Below are positions 8,869-16,882 of a DNA stretch of 64,000 nt, in pieces. How positions within the stretch are numbered: position 1 is the first letter of the stretch; each line of letters opens with the position of its first letter. Below the pieces are notes generated by a model, which was given only the letters and a program-made list of their open reading frames with translations, had not been told where the DNA came from and did no database searches. The position numbers and the translations under genes were made by a program. This DNA comes from Desulfobacteraceae bacterium. GTDB taxonomy: Bacteria > Desulfobacterota > Desulfobacteria > Desulfobacterales > Desulfobacteraceae. The DNA is taken from contig JADGEQ010000019.1 in assembly GCA_016744295.1 (NCBI GenBank), positions 60,934 through 124,933 of the forward strand, in the 5' to 3' direction.

Positions 8869-9140
8869 GCAGCTCTTTCCTGGAGGGGGAAGTAAAAGAT
8901 TTTGTCGGGCATGCGCCAGCCGCCGATAAAATAGCGTTTTTTATGCCTGAAGACGTGGCAGAGGCAGTGTGTCTTCATGTCCAGGTGCTGGAAAGTGATT
9001 TCTATGGTCTGGGGGGTGCTTTCAAGAGCGTTTTTCATGGAATATCTTAAAAGTTTTTCATCCAGCCGGGATTGGATGTAATCAAATATGTTTTGATTTT
9101 TTTTAGCCGGGATATGGCCGCTTTCTTTCCGGGTTGACAT
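8862..9140 (-). CDS. small phage hypothetical protein, 92 residues
   Basis: No family recognised. The protein is basic and rich in His and Cys in the middle (HLDMKTHCLCHVFRHKKRYF near 52-71). That could be a metal site or just a compact basic patch. It follows the repressor gene by 56 bp on the same strand and overlaps 8560-8868. The gap upstream holds a GC-rich inverted repeat around CCGGCCACCGGCC. It is likely expressed in the lysogen with the repressor. Confidence 0.55.
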   Translation of the reverse strand: MSTRKESGHIPAKKNQNIFDYIQSRLDEKLLRYSMKNALESTPQTIEITFQHLDMKTHCLCHVFRHKKRYFIGGWRMPDKIFYFPLQERAAW

Positions 9141-9196
9141 TATAGTGCCATCCTTATCGAATACAATATACCCGTCCGGCCACCGGCCGGGCTCCC

Positions 9197-9673
9197 TTAT
9201 GCACCATTGCTCCGCCTCTTTGTAGATGATTTGGTTTGTTGGGATGATTTTTTTTTAGAACCCTTTCTCTCTATTTTCCTTTTTACAATTTCATGGACCT
9301 CTTCAAAGCCATCCTGATCCACCTCTTCGAGAATTAGCAAGTCTTGATTAAACTCTTTGGCCTTTTTGGGGTTTTTGAAGCGTTTTACTATGCCCTGATG
9401 TTCGACTATGATTTTAGCAATATTATCAGGCGGCTGTTGAGTTATTATTTTTTCTGTATCCTCCCCCCATAAATAATAGTCTACAGATTTCCCGGTGGCC
9501 AAAGCTACAGAAATTATGTAAGGAAACGAAGGGTTTTGCTGAATTTTTCCATGAATATTTGAGACAATATTCGAGGGAACCCCAACAAACTTTGCCCACG
9601 AGCCTTGTTTATGAGCCTCTTTCTCAATTTCAATCCGTTTCCGGATATCTTCAAAATTTAATTGCAAATCCAT
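9197..9673 (-). CDS. CI-like phage repressor
   Basis: 158 residues from ATG 9673. The N-terminal ~65 residues form a helix-turn-helix of the bacteriophage CI repressor type (SWAKFVGVPSNIVSNIHGKIQQ, then YIISVALATGKSVDYYLWG, the usual C-terminal end of that domain). The C-terminal 90 residues are charged and end in a Lys/Ser-rich tail; there is no LexA-type peptidase domain. It should keep the prophage silent by binding the operators just upstream (9675-9724). A TTG codon at 9715 extends the frame but lies within the operators, so ATG 9673 is preferred despite the lack of a ribosome binding site. Confidence 0.8.
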   Translation of the reverse strand: MDLQLNFEDIRKRIEIEKEAHKQGSWAKFVGVPSNIVSNIHGKIQQNPSFPYIISVALATGKSVDYYLWGEDTEKIITQQPPDNIAKIIVEHQGIVKRFKNPKKAKEFNQDLLILEEVDQDGFEEVHEIVKRKIERKGSKKKSSQQTKSSTKRRSNGA

Positions 9674-9674
9674 A

Positions 9675-9724
9675 CTACACAAAATCTGTAAATTATCCTT
9701 GACTGCCTTACACAAAATCTGTAA
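9675..9724. promoter_or_regulatory. two operator copies in the repressor/ner control region
   Basis: Copies at 9675-9691 and 9708-9724 share a 16-nt core. The second is a perfect TTACA-N7-TGTAA palindrome; the first differs at one end base. Their spacing of 33 bp is three helical turns. A plus-strand TTGACT (9699-9704) lies between them, and a weak -10 may fall around 9722-9727, so bound repressor would cover both the early promoter and its own start. Confidence 0.7.
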
Positions 9725-9783
9725 GTTAATTTATAGCTTAATCATATAACTTATTTTTAAACCCCTTAAAAAAGGAGTCACAA

Positions 9784-10044
9784 TTGAAAAGCAAAATCAT
9801 GACCCCGAGGGAAATCAAACATGCACTGGACAATATCGGTTATACCCAGGTGATGGTTGCCGATGCCTGCAATGTTTCCCAACCTTGTGTCAATCTGGTT
9901 ATTCACAACAAAAGCACCAGTCACAACGTCCGTTGCTATATTGCCAGCAAAATCGGACGACCGGTGGAAGATATCTGGATGGTCAGGGATAATCCGACTA
10001 AACCTGGCCGCCCTCTTACCCGGCTCCACCATCAGGCGGCATAA
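9784..10044 (+). CDS. ner: Ner-like/Cro-type DNA-binding regulator
   Basis: 86 residues with a helix-turn-helix (GYTQVMVADACNVSQPCVNLVI at about 19-40), in the position of Mu Ner directly opposite the repressor. It probably limits early and repressor transcription after induction. The start is TTG at 9784, because AGGAG lies 6 nt before it; the next ATG (9799) has no such site. The C-terminus is short and basic. Confidence 0.75.
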   Translation: MKSKIMTPREIKHALDNIGYTQVMVADACNVSQPCVNLVIHNKSTSHNVRCYIASKIGRPVEDIWMVRDNPTKPGRPLTRLHHQAA

Positions 10045-10072
10045 ACCTATAACACCTAACAAGGATACACTT

Positions 10073-10513
10073 ATGTCAAATTCTGTCACTTTTCAAGCCC
10101 CTTTCAAATTTCGACAGATAAAGGATGGATCTGGTATGGATATTAAGCTGCCTTGTACGCTTGTCGGCCACCTGACCTGTGAAGAGGTCCACCGGACCCT
10201 TGTGGATAAGGGACTGGAGTATGAAAAAATCAGATACGTTTTGAAACTTTGTCGCTTGCGGCACGATGTCGACAGAGGAAGGTTGATCACCGAAGTTCAT
10301 TTTAGGCCTAATTGGTATGCAAGGGTTTTATTAATCTGCATTTCTGGACAGAGAACCCTGTCTCGCATCCAAAGACTTGAGCTATTTCAAAATTTAAGGC
10401 GTTTAGTGACTCAACGAAAAGAATTGTCGGTTGACCAGTTATACCAAGATCTTTACTGGCTTCGTGTGGGTCGCTTCCTCCCAACAGAAACGGATCAAAA
10501 ACAAGGGGAATGA
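10073..10513 (+). CDS. early phage hypothetical protein, 146 residues
   Basis: No family recognised. The chosen ATG at 10073 has AAGGAT 8 nt upstream; the frame itself extends further left through the ner gene. The protein is basic, with several Arg/Lys-rich helices (NLRRLVTQRKELSVDQLYQDLYWLRVGRF near the C-terminus), possibly nucleic-acid binding. Its last 206 bp overlap the end of a gene on the opposite strand, so one of the two C-termini may be wrong. Confidence 0.55.
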   Translation: MSNSVTFQAPFKFRQIKDGSGMDIKLPCTLVGHLTCEEVHRTLVDKGLEYEKIRYVLKLCRLRHDVDRGRLITEVHFRPNWYARVLLICISGQRTLSRIQRLELFQNLRRLVTQRKELSVDQLYQDLYWLRVGRFLPTETDQKQGE

Positions 10514-10901
10514 TTTTGGCACCTTCGATTTTTCTTATAGGTTCGTTGCCCACCAGCACTAATTGGTATATCTGGTTGCCCTTGCCGTACCTCGGCTTTC
10601 TTATTCGAAAGGAGATGTCCTTGATATGAAGCGGGGTGTCGTAAATATCAAAACCTATTCGGGGTTCCGGCGTATAGAGCCCGGGAGGCGCGATCATTTC
10701 AATTTCTTCATTAGCGAACTTCCAGTATCCATTTATTTCGGATACGAGCCAGAAGAGCTTTTGAAACGGATACCAACTATCGATAGCATCCTTGCAATTG
10801 CACTCAACATGCATCGCCGGGGTGAAAACATCAGCCCCAGAAGTGAGGTAGTCTTTTTCTTTTTCGCATTGGGTGCACTGGATCGTGAGAGAATCAATCA
10901 T
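10308..10901 (-). CDS. hypothetical protein on the opposite strand in the early region
   Basis: 197 residues, no family recognised. An N-terminal CTQC and later CNC suggest a small metal-binding knuckle. The rest looks like a globular beta-rich domain (Trp/Tyr/Pro-rich around 42-130). The start at 10901 has GGAG 10 nt upstream. It interrupts the plus-strand early operon and overlaps convergently with the preceding gene. If real, it is a lysogenic conversion-type gene (moron) with its own promoter. The opposite-strand frame at 10563-11072 runs through a ribosome binding site and looks less natural. Confidence 0.5.
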   Translation of the reverse strand: MIDSLTIQCTQCEKEKDYLTSGADVFTPAMHVECNCKDAIDSWYPFQKLFWLVSEINGYWKFANEEIEMIAPPGLYTPEPRIGFDIYDTPLHIKDISFRIRKPRYGKGNQIYQLVLVGNEPIRKIEGAKIIPLVFDPFLLGGSDPHEASKDLGITGQPTILFVESLNALNFEIAQVFGCETGFSVQKCRLIKPLHTN

Positions 10902-11061
10902 TTAAACCACTTCTCCTTAAATATTTTTCTGTTAATCATAAGTCAATCATATCGGGCATTCTTCCCGGATTCAATATCTATGATCAAAGTTTTTTCGGAT
11001 AGTAAATATCTGCAATCTTTATCAGTTTTTCAATTCAAAACTGATAGTCAAGGAGGTTTAT

Positions 11062-11613
11062 ATGAGCAGTAAAAAAGACAAATTCAAAGATCAGCCTCCC
11101 CTGCCCGGGTTTGGGGGCGGAGGATACAAACAGGCGGTCAACCAGGTTTATGAAGAATATAAGAAGGTGGACCAGGCACTACAGGATATTGTCAGGGTCA
11201 ACCCGGCCCGACCCGGCATTGAAGATGAGTTTGAACTTTGCCAGGAGATTGCCATTGCCCTTAAGCAAGATCTTCGGGAATCCGGGATATCCAGGGAGGT
11301 TTTCTGTGATGAGGTCAACCTATACCTGGGACGATCGGAGGAACGGTACAAGCAGGATCCCAGACTGTGCCGCAAACCCCTAACGGAAACAGATTTGCAA
11401 AAAATAATCTCCAACCCTGTCGATTATCCGCTTAAAGCCTATTACCTGTTTGCTTTTCAGCACACCCTGGGCGGCTTTGGTATCGTCAATGCCATTGTGG
11501 GTGCCAAGGGTGGCAAGGTAATGAGCGAAGAGGATCGAAAATTATTTGCCCTGGCTAAAATCGGAGAGCTTAAAGCCCAGCTCCAGCAATTTGAAAAGCA
11601 GCTTAAAAAATAG
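11062..11613 (+). CDS. early phage hypothetical protein, 183 residues
   Basis: No named family. A strong AAGGAGG lies 8 nt before the ATG. The N-terminus is Lys/Gly/Pro-rich (PPLPGFGGGGY), followed by a helical, charged domain with a central block FCDEVNLYLGRSEERYKQDP and a C-terminal helix rich in Gln/Lys. It starts the colinear series of early genes leading to the transposase, so a role in replication or transposition control is possible but unproven. Confidence 0.65.
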   Translation: MSSKKDKFKDQPPLPGFGGGGYKQAVNQVYEEYKKVDQALQDIVRVNPARPGIEDEFELCQEIAIALKQDLRESGISREVFCDEVNLYLGRSEERYKQDPRLCRKPLTETDLQKIISNPVDYPLKAYYLFAFQHTLGGFGIVNAIVGAKGGKVMSEEDRKLFALAKIGELKAQLQQFEKQLKK

Positions 11614-11621
11614 GAGATCCA

Positions 11622-11930
11622 ATGACAGGCAAATTATCACAACAGACACAGGACCGGATGAAAAGCATTATCCGTGACGCAATCGCCTTTGCAGAGATTA
11701 AAGATACAGCCCTTGTGGCAATGCTTATACCCGGTCACGGCATTCCTTTAAGCCATGTCTGCGGGGCGGTTCTGGATCATGACTTGATCAGGATGGTGTC
11801 CCCGGTTTTCGGGTGGGAGTCAGTTGTGGGGAATATCGTTTCCGAGGATGAGCCGGAAAGCCCCATCACGGCTTCAATCGCCCTTAGGGATATTGTCTGG
11901 GTTTCCCCGGAAATCATGGAGGTAAAATAA
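11622..11930 (+). CDS. early phage hypothetical protein, 102 residues
   Basis: No family recognised. It is a compact acidic protein with a central segment ALVAMLIPGHGIPLSHVCGAVLDHD. The ATG lies 8 bp after the previous stop with GGAG 7 nt upstream, and its stop overlaps the next start. It is part of the early operon. Confidence 0.6.
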   Translation: MTGKLSQQTQDRMKSIIRDAIAFAEIKDTALVAMLIPGHGIPLSHVCGAVLDHDLIRMVSPVFGWESVVGNIVSEDEPESPITASIALRDIVWVSPEIMEVK

Positions 11931-12226
11931 TGGGTACTACATACAAGCGGATCAAATCGGTTTTTACCACGTTTGAGATTCTGGAATACCTTTCCGACTG
12001 CAGAGAGCCTGTAACCGGATCACAGATTGCCAATGATTTGGACCAGCCGTTTCAAACGGTCATGTGCCACCTGGCAAGCCACCAGGACAAAGGGTATGTC
12101 CAGACAATCGGAGATAAATACAAAATCGGCATGAAGCTGGCTGTATTCTGGGCCAGGATGAAGAGCGCAAAAGAAAGCGACCTGCAAGGCATTCAAGATG
12201 ATTTGCAGGCCTTAAACGGCAAATAA
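11930..12226 (+). CDS. winged-helix DNA-binding protein, IclR-like N-domain
   Basis: 98 residues that match the IclR-type winged helix: VFTTFEILEYLSDCREPVTGSQIANDLDQPFQTVMCHLASHQDKGYV fits helix-turn-helix plus wing (about 11-57). It lacks the effector-binding domain of full IclR regulators. It starts on the last base of the previous gene. It probably regulates early or middle phage promoters. Confidence 0.7.
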   Translation: MGTTYKRIKSVFTTFEILEYLSDCREPVTGSQIANDLDQPFQTVMCHLASHQDKGYVQTIGDKYKIGMKLAVFWARMKSAKESDLQGIQDDLQALNGK

Positions 12227-12238
12227 GGGAGGTTATTG

Positions 12239-13156
12239 ATGGTAAAGAAAATAGACGTTGATCCCGCTGCAGAGATCTATGAAGTGGCTCAGCAGGAAAT
12301 GAAAATGGAACTTACAAAGATGAAGGACCAAATAGAAGCGGCCAAGGAAGAATCCTTTGCCATGGGCATTTTAAAGAAAATTGAATATGATAATGCTCAC
12401 AACGAATTCCTTGAGCATGCAGTACTGCACAATATCAAGCAGGCCAAAGAGTATAAAAATCGGGGTATGACTTGGAAGCAATTCTGTGAGGCCCTTGGAA
12501 AATCTGTCCGAAGTGTGGATGCAATCTTAAATGATATCACTCCATTGGTCGAGAAATTTTCGGCAAGTTTTGCCGATTTGTCAGGCATCAATTTCAGTAA
12601 AATCAGGTATCTTGGCCGTTCAATTTCGGCAAATTCTGCCGAAATTGACCAAAACGGCATTATCATTGACGGAGAAACAATTCCAATTTCCGCCGAGTAC
12701 AAAGATGACATTGAAGCCTATATTGATAGCCTTAAAACATCCGAAAAACAAACCCGGAAAGAAACCAGCGAAGAGGTCAAAGCCAAGAACCGGGTGATCA
12801 AATCCCTGCACCAGACAATTGCGACCCAGGACAAAGACCTTACCCGGTACACGAATCAGGCCAAGCCAGGAGAGTTGTCCGATGCGGAAAAGGACCAGCT
12901 CAAAGGCCTTAAAGACCTTAAAGGGCAGTTTGATGTCTTTGGCAAAGGCATGGATATTGATGTCAATATATATCTCTATAATGCTTCGGATAAGGTCAAG
13001 GCAGAATACTTTGCCAACCTGATGTATGCCAGACAAATGATAGAAGCTGTCTGGGATAATGCAGTTCAGGAAATTGGTATTTCTGCCTTGCCGGGATCTG
13101 GCGGGGATGACTGGCAACCATCAGAATACCAACCGGATACTGAAACCACCGAATAA
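12239..13156 (+). CDS. early phage protein with coiled coil, precedes transposase
   Basis: 305 residues. A helical N-terminus is followed by a possible helix-turn-helix (MTWKQFCEALGKSVRSVDAILND near 77-99), a long charged coiled-coil stretch (about 175-225) and a C-terminal helical block. Similar proteins occur just upstream of MuA-like transposases in many Mu-like phages, but I know of no assigned role; a DNA-binding scaffold is a guess. ATG 12239 is preferred over TTG 12236 (GGAGG 7 nt upstream). The gene carries two inverted repeats of the form TCGGCA-N5-TGCCGA. Confidence 0.6.
   Translation: MVKKIDVDPAAEIYEVAQQEMKMELTKMKDQIEAAKEESFAMGILKKIEYDNAHNEFLEHAVLHNIKQAKEYKNRGMTWKQFCEALGKSVRSVDAILNDITPLVEKFSASFADLSGINFSKIRYLGRSISANSAEIDQNGIIIDGETIPISAEYKDDIEAYIDSLKTSEKQTRKETSEEVKAKNRVIKSLHQTIATQDKDLTRYTNQAKPGELSDAEKDQLKGLKDLKGQFDVFGKGMDIDVNIYLYNASDKVKAEYFANLMYARQMIEAVWDNAVQEIGISALPGSGGDDWQPSEYQPDTETTE
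12560..12648. repeat. two TCGGCA-N5-TGCCGA sites, 66 bp apart
   Basis: The first site (12560-12576) has 6-bp arms. The second (12620-12648) has perfect 12-bp arms around AATTC and shares the same core at 12626-12642. They encode FSASFAD and ISANSAE, so codon choice allows the symmetry in both. They are likely binding sites for a phage protein, placed 0.5 kb before the transposase gene. Mu also has an internal enhancer upstream of A; the analogy is inference. Confidence 0.5.
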
Positions 13157-13167
13157 GGAGCTGGATC

Positions 13168-14877
13168 ATGTCATGGCAGGAAGAAATGGTGTCAGAGCTG
13201 AGCAAGGCTAAAAACGGGGATAAAACCCATATTATGAGGCGATATGAAACCATGACCGGCAAAACAAAAACTCATCTTTACCGGGTTGCAAAAAAGTTTG
13301 GATACGAGACAGACCGGAAAAAACGGGCCGATAAGGGAGAATGCCGCCTGACAGAGCTTCAGATCAAGTTCGTTGCCGGTCAGATCCATACCACGGCCCG
13401 GGAAAAAAAAGGGACTATCATGCCTGTCAAATTGGCTCTGGATATTGCGGAGCAGAACAATATTATTACGCCTGGCTGTGTGTCTGTGGCAAGAATGCAG
13501 GATCTGTTAAGGGAACGTGGCTTGAATAAGAAGGCGCTGAATGCTTCAAGGCCCCATTCCTCCATGCGGTCGCTTTATCCAAATCATGTGCATTTCTTTG
13601 ATGTGTCGGTCTGTATTCAATATTATTTGAAAAACAATCAGTTACGCATTGAGCGTGAAGACAAATTTTATAAAAACAAATTTGAAAATTTTGCGAAAAT
13701 CAAACGGAAAATCTTCCGGTATGTTCTCACCGATCATTTCTCCAACACAATTTTTGTGAAATATTACATCGCCAAGGGGGAAACCCAGGACAACTTGTTT
13801 GATTTCCTGGTCACCGCCTGGGGGCACAAAAAAAATGAAAAACTGCCGTTTCGTGGCGTTCCGTTCGTCCTCATGATGGACAGGGGAGCCGCAAATATCA
13901 GTAAGGCCATTATTAAGTTCTTAAAGAATCTTGATGTGGAGTTCCCGGAACCGAAAGGGAATAACGCAAGGCGGCAAGGATCTGTGGAACGGGCACAGAA
14001 CCATGTGGAAATGTATTTTGAAAGTATGCTCAAGCTACAGTCGACAGCCAGCGTTGAAGAGCTGAATCATTATGCCCTGGACTGGTGTGGATATATGAAC
14101 GCTTCCCCCAAGTTTTTACATACCAGATTTGGCACACCCAGGACCCACTGTTGGCTGAAAATAAAAGAACACCAACTTCGGGAACGGCCTGAGATTGAGG
14201 TATTACAGGATATTTACAGGAATCCGTTTGAAGAGCGCAGCGTGGATGGTGACTATTCCATAAGCTTTAAGGGCGAAAGATTCAGGCTTAAGCATATTGA
14301 AGGCCTGATTCCACATAGCTCTAAGGTGAATGTAATTATGAAGCCGTTTACCTGGCCGGAAGTAGTGGTTGAATTTCGTGGAAAAGAATATACGGCAAGG
14401 CCCATTAAAAAGGCGGACGGTGGATTTGATGCTGATGCCGCCATTATCGGTCAAGAATACAAATCCATGCCGGAAAGCCAAACTCAACAGCAGATCAAAC
14501 TAATTGAGAACATGGCATATGGTGAAAATTGGCACAAGGACGATGCCCCGTTTGCCGGTCTCCATGTTTTTGGTGGTCAATCCGACAGGATAAGCACCGA
14601 CTTTATCCCCAAAAAATCAACCCCCATGAACATTACCAAAGACACCATGGAAGAACGAAGGATCAGTATGTTTGACCTGTTCCGGGATCTCTCCCGGGCG
14701 GGTGACATGACCCCGGATCTAAACCGGGCCATCCGGGCAAAACATGGAGAATCCATCACCATGGCCGAGCGGGATGATCTGGTTGATGCCATGGAAAATA
14801 ATGAGCTGTCTGTGTATGACGGTCAGCTTTTAGTGAAAGGAGGAGACGATGATACTCTTGAAGCAATTGCTAATTGA
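13168..14877 (+). CDS. DDE transposase, MuA-like
   Basis: 569 residues. The integrase-core catalytic triad is D145 (HFFDVSV), D238 (VLMMDRGAANISKAI) and E274 (GSVERAQNHVE). D238 and E274 have exactly 35 residues between them, the D(35)E spacing. The N-terminus has a helix-turn-helix region (about 35-130) for end binding. A beta-barrel-like domain (about 360-430) and a helical C-terminus, probably contacting the ATPase, follow. It should cut phage ends and join them to target DNA for integration and replicative transposition. It overlaps the ATPase gene by 29 bp. Confidence 0.93.
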   Translation: MSWQEEMVSELSKAKNGDKTHIMRRYETMTGKTKTHLYRVAKKFGYETDRKKRADKGECRLTELQIKFVAGQIHTTAREKKGTIMPVKLALDIAEQNNIITPGCVSVARMQDLLRERGLNKKALNASRPHSSMRSLYPNHVHFFDVSVCIQYYLKNNQLRIEREDKFYKNKFENFAKIKRKIFRYVLTDHFSNTIFVKYYIAKGETQDNLFDFLVTAWGHKKNEKLPFRGVPFVLMMDRGAANISKAIIKFLKNLDVEFPEPKGNNARRQGSVERAQNHVEMYFESMLKLQSTASVEELNHYALDWCGYMNASPKFLHTRFGTPRTHCWLKIKEHQLRERPEIEVLQDIYRNPFEERSVDGDYSISFKGERFRLKHIEGLIPHSSKVNVIMKPFTWPEVVVEFRGKEYTARPIKKADGGFDADAAIIGQEYKSMPESQTQQQIKLIENMAYGENWHKDDAPFAGLHVFGGQSDRISTDFIPKKSTPMNITKDTMEERRISMFDLFRDLSRAGDMTPDLNRAIRAKHGESITMAERDDLVDAMENNELSVYDGQLLVKGGDDDTLEAIAN

Positions 14878-16027
14878 TTGCTGTGTGACTCAGATGGATT
14901 TTGCCCGCACCCTTGAACTTAGTATTCAAAATGTGAGGCTGCTCCTGCTCCATGGGCAGTATCCGGCCAAACATACAACCAAGTCCCACATGGTCAGTGT
15001 GATTGAAACATGGGTGGTGTCAAACCCATATCCGTTGAACTGGCTGCGTACAAACAAACGTGGGATGGAAGAGATATGGCATGAATATGACGGCACAAGA
15101 TATGCCCACAAGAAAAAGGATATCCCGATCAAAGCATTACTCCTGGGAGATCCGTTAATAATTAACCCAAGAAAGGATATTGAAATGATTTTATCACTCA
15201 CACTGAAGCATTTTAAGATGTTTAAAAACCCGTTCATCAATGATGTCAACAAGCCCAGGGACATTTATCTATCTTCTGAACACAGGTTTTTGAAGGAAAT
15301 GATGCTTGATGCAGCCAAGTTCGGCGGCTTTGTGGCGGTTGTCGGCGGTGTTGGGTCCGGCAAGTCGGTGATGAGAAAGGCGGTGGCCGAGCAGCTCACA
15401 AACGACGGACTCAAGGTTGTGTATCCGTTGATTATCGATAAGTCAAGAATCTCTCCATCATCCTTGATTGATGCAATTGTCATGGATATCTCCGATGAAT
15501 TACCAAGGCAATCCCTGGAGCAAAAGACCCGCCAGGCCGTTCGCCTGTTAAAGGCCCGGGCTGATAACGGCATGCGTCAGGTGCTGATGATTGAGGAGGC
15601 CCATAACATTGACAAGCGGGCTTTTAAAGCGCTCAAGCAGATATTTGAACTGGAAAACGGGTATGAAAAGCTCATCGGTATTATCCTCATCGGTCAACCT
15701 GAGCTGCTCAAAAAGCTTGATGAAGTCGGAAATGCAGATATCCGGGAAGTTATCCGAAGGATTGCCACGGCTGAGATTGAAGGTCTTGGTAAGGATGTCA
15801 AACCATACCTGGAACATAAATTTCGGGTGACCGGGAAAAAGGTTGAAGATATCCTGGATGATGATGTTTATGACGCCATAAACACCCGCCTTGAAAGAGC
15901 CCAGGGCCGGAAAAAAATCAATCGTAGCTTTCCGCTTTCAGTGAATAACCTGGTTGCCCGGGCAATGAATACGGCAGCGAGGATGGGTGAAGGCAAGGTT
16001 ACAGCGGATTTAATTTTGAATTGTTAA
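14849..16027 (+). CDS. AAA+ transposition ATPase, MuB/TniB-like
   Basis: 392 residues. The Cro-like helical N-terminus (about 1-60) recalls the MuB N-domain. Walker A is GGVGSGKS (166-173), Walker B VLMIEEAH (245-252), and a GQPELL sensor-type motif lies near 284-289, placing it in the ExeA/TniB/MuB AAA group. It is thought to coat target DNA, stimulate the transposase and give target immunity. Its start lies inside the transposase gene with AAGGAGGAG just upstream, so the two are translationally coupled. Confidence 0.92.
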   Translation: MILLKQLLIDCCVTQMDFARTLELSIQNVRLLLLHGQYPAKHTTKSHMVSVIETWVVSNPYPLNWLRTNKRGMEEIWHEYDGTRYAHKKKDIPIKALLLGDPLIINPRKDIEMILSLTLKHFKMFKNPFINDVNKPRDIYLSSEHRFLKEMMLDAAKFGGFVAVVGGVGSGKSVMRKAVAEQLTNDGLKVVYPLIIDKSRISPSSLIDAIVMDISDELPRQSLEQKTRQAVRLLKARADNGMRQVLMIEEAHNIDKRAFKALKQIFELENGYEKLIGIILIGQPELLKKLDEVGNADIREVIRRIATAEIEGLGKDVKPYLEHKFRVTGKKVEDILDDDVYDAINTRLERAQGRKKINRSFPLSVNNLVARAMNTAARMGEGKVTADLILNC

Positions 16028-16033
16028 AGGAGC

Positions 16034-16130
16034 GGCCCGGCAGATGCACCAACATCTGTGATCCGGGCCTTGTGCAATAACGCAAGGTATTGCATTGACA
16101 GTGTATCCGGGGAAACCCGGACCTGTCAAT
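16034..16130 (+). ncRNA. candidate structured RNA: three consecutive hairpins
   Basis: Three stem-loops fill the gap between the ATPase and zinc-ribbon genes. Hairpin 1 (16034-16069): 7+6 bp stem (GGCCCGG and CAGATG) with a TGAT bulge. Hairpin 2 (16073-16094): TGCAATA pairs with its complement across 8 nt. Hairpin 3 (16094-16130): ATTGACAG and TCCGGG stems closed by a GAAA (GNRA) tetraloop. The ribosome binding site of the next gene follows at once. It may be a processed leader, a regulatory RNA or a protein-binding element. No known RNA family was recognised. Confidence 0.55.
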
Positions 16131-16144
16131 GGAAAGGAAAAAAC

Positions 16145-16360
16145 ATGTTTGAAAACAGCATTTTTTCAAAACAGCGAGATAGTAGGAGGCCTCCTCTTTA
16201 TCATAGAATGTATTGTGCTGATTGCCGTCGATATTTTTTAGCGACCAACACAGGCAGGCCTTGCAAGCACTGTTCTTCAACGGCGGTTACCTATGCGAGT
16301 AATTGGAAATCAATAACAGACAATGGTCAAAAAAATAACCCAGCAGAAAGGAGTTTATAA
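16145..16360 (+). CDS. small zinc-ribbon protein
   Basis: 71 residues. Two CxxC knuckles (CADC and CKHC, about 16 residues apart) form a rubredoxin-like zinc ribbon. The ATG at 16145 has AAAGGA 7 nt upstream and follows the three-hairpin element; a GTG at 16058 would extend the frame through that element and is rejected. The end overlaps the gam start by one base. The role is unknown; such ribbons often bind nucleic acid or RNA polymerase. Confidence 0.65.
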   Translation: MFENSIFSKQRDSRRPPLYHRMYCADCRRYFLATNTGRPCKHCSSTAVTYASNWKSITDNGQKNNPAERSL

Positions 16361-16878
16361 TGGTCAAACGGAAAAAACCTTTAAATGTGTTTCCGGTTAA
16401 GAGCGTCGGTGATGTGAACGAAGCCCTGAGTAATATTGCCATGCATCAACGTGAGCTGATCGCTATTGAAACAAAAATGAACAGCGATATTGATAAAATC
16501 AAAGCCAATTCCACGGCCATGGCGGCAAAGCATGAAAAGAAACTCCAGGGCCTTGAAAACGGCATTCAGGCATTCTCTGAGTATAACAAAGAAGACCTTT
16601 TTCAAAAGAAAAAATCCATTGATTTGAGTTTCGGCACCATAGGCTTTAGGAAAGCTTCAAAACTCAAACCTGTGGCGAAAAACACCTGGGCAAGGGTTCT
16701 GGAGATCTTAAAGGAAAAAGGGTTTAAGAGTGCCGTTCGTGTGAAAGAAAACCCAAATAAAGAGATCCTTGGTGAATGGTCTGATGAAAAATTGGCCACA
16801 GTGAATGTTAAACGGCATACCACGGATCAGTTCTGGTATGAGGTCAAGGAAGAGGACCTGAAGGCAGGGGCTGAATAA
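16360..16878 (+). CDS. gam: host-nuclease inhibitor, Mu Gam family
   Basis: 172 residues of the Phage_Mu_Gam family: a long N-terminal coiled-coil helix (about 28-75), then the conserved IDLSFGTIGFRKASKLKP block and the C-terminal DQFWYEVK. Mu Gam binds double-stranded DNA ends and protects linear phage DNA from exonucleases such as RecBCD; it is related to Ku. It is placed after the transposition genes, as in Mu. Confidence 0.9.
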   Translation: MVKRKKPLNVFPVKSVGDVNEALSNIAMHQRELIAIETKMNSDIDKIKANSTAMAAKHEKKLQGLENGIQAFSEYNKEDLFQKKKSIDLSFGTIGFRKASKLKPVAKNTWARVLEILKEKGFKSAVRVKENPNKEILGEWSDEKLATVNVKRHTTDQFWYEVKEEDLKAGAE

Positions 16879-16882
16879 AGCT

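Noticed and set aside
9674..9715. N-terminal extension of the repressor from TTG 9715
   Set aside because: The start would lie within the operator repeats, and the added residues do not belong to the helix-turn-helix domain.
10563..11072. Plus-strand frame of 169 residues in the early region
   Set aside because: It starts at TTG without a ribosome binding site, runs through the AAGGAGG of the next gene, and opposes the more natural minus-strand gene.
16058..16144. GTG-initiated extension of the zinc-ribbon protein
   Set aside because: It would translate the hairpin region; the ATG at 16145 has a good site and the zinc ribbon lies wholly downstream.
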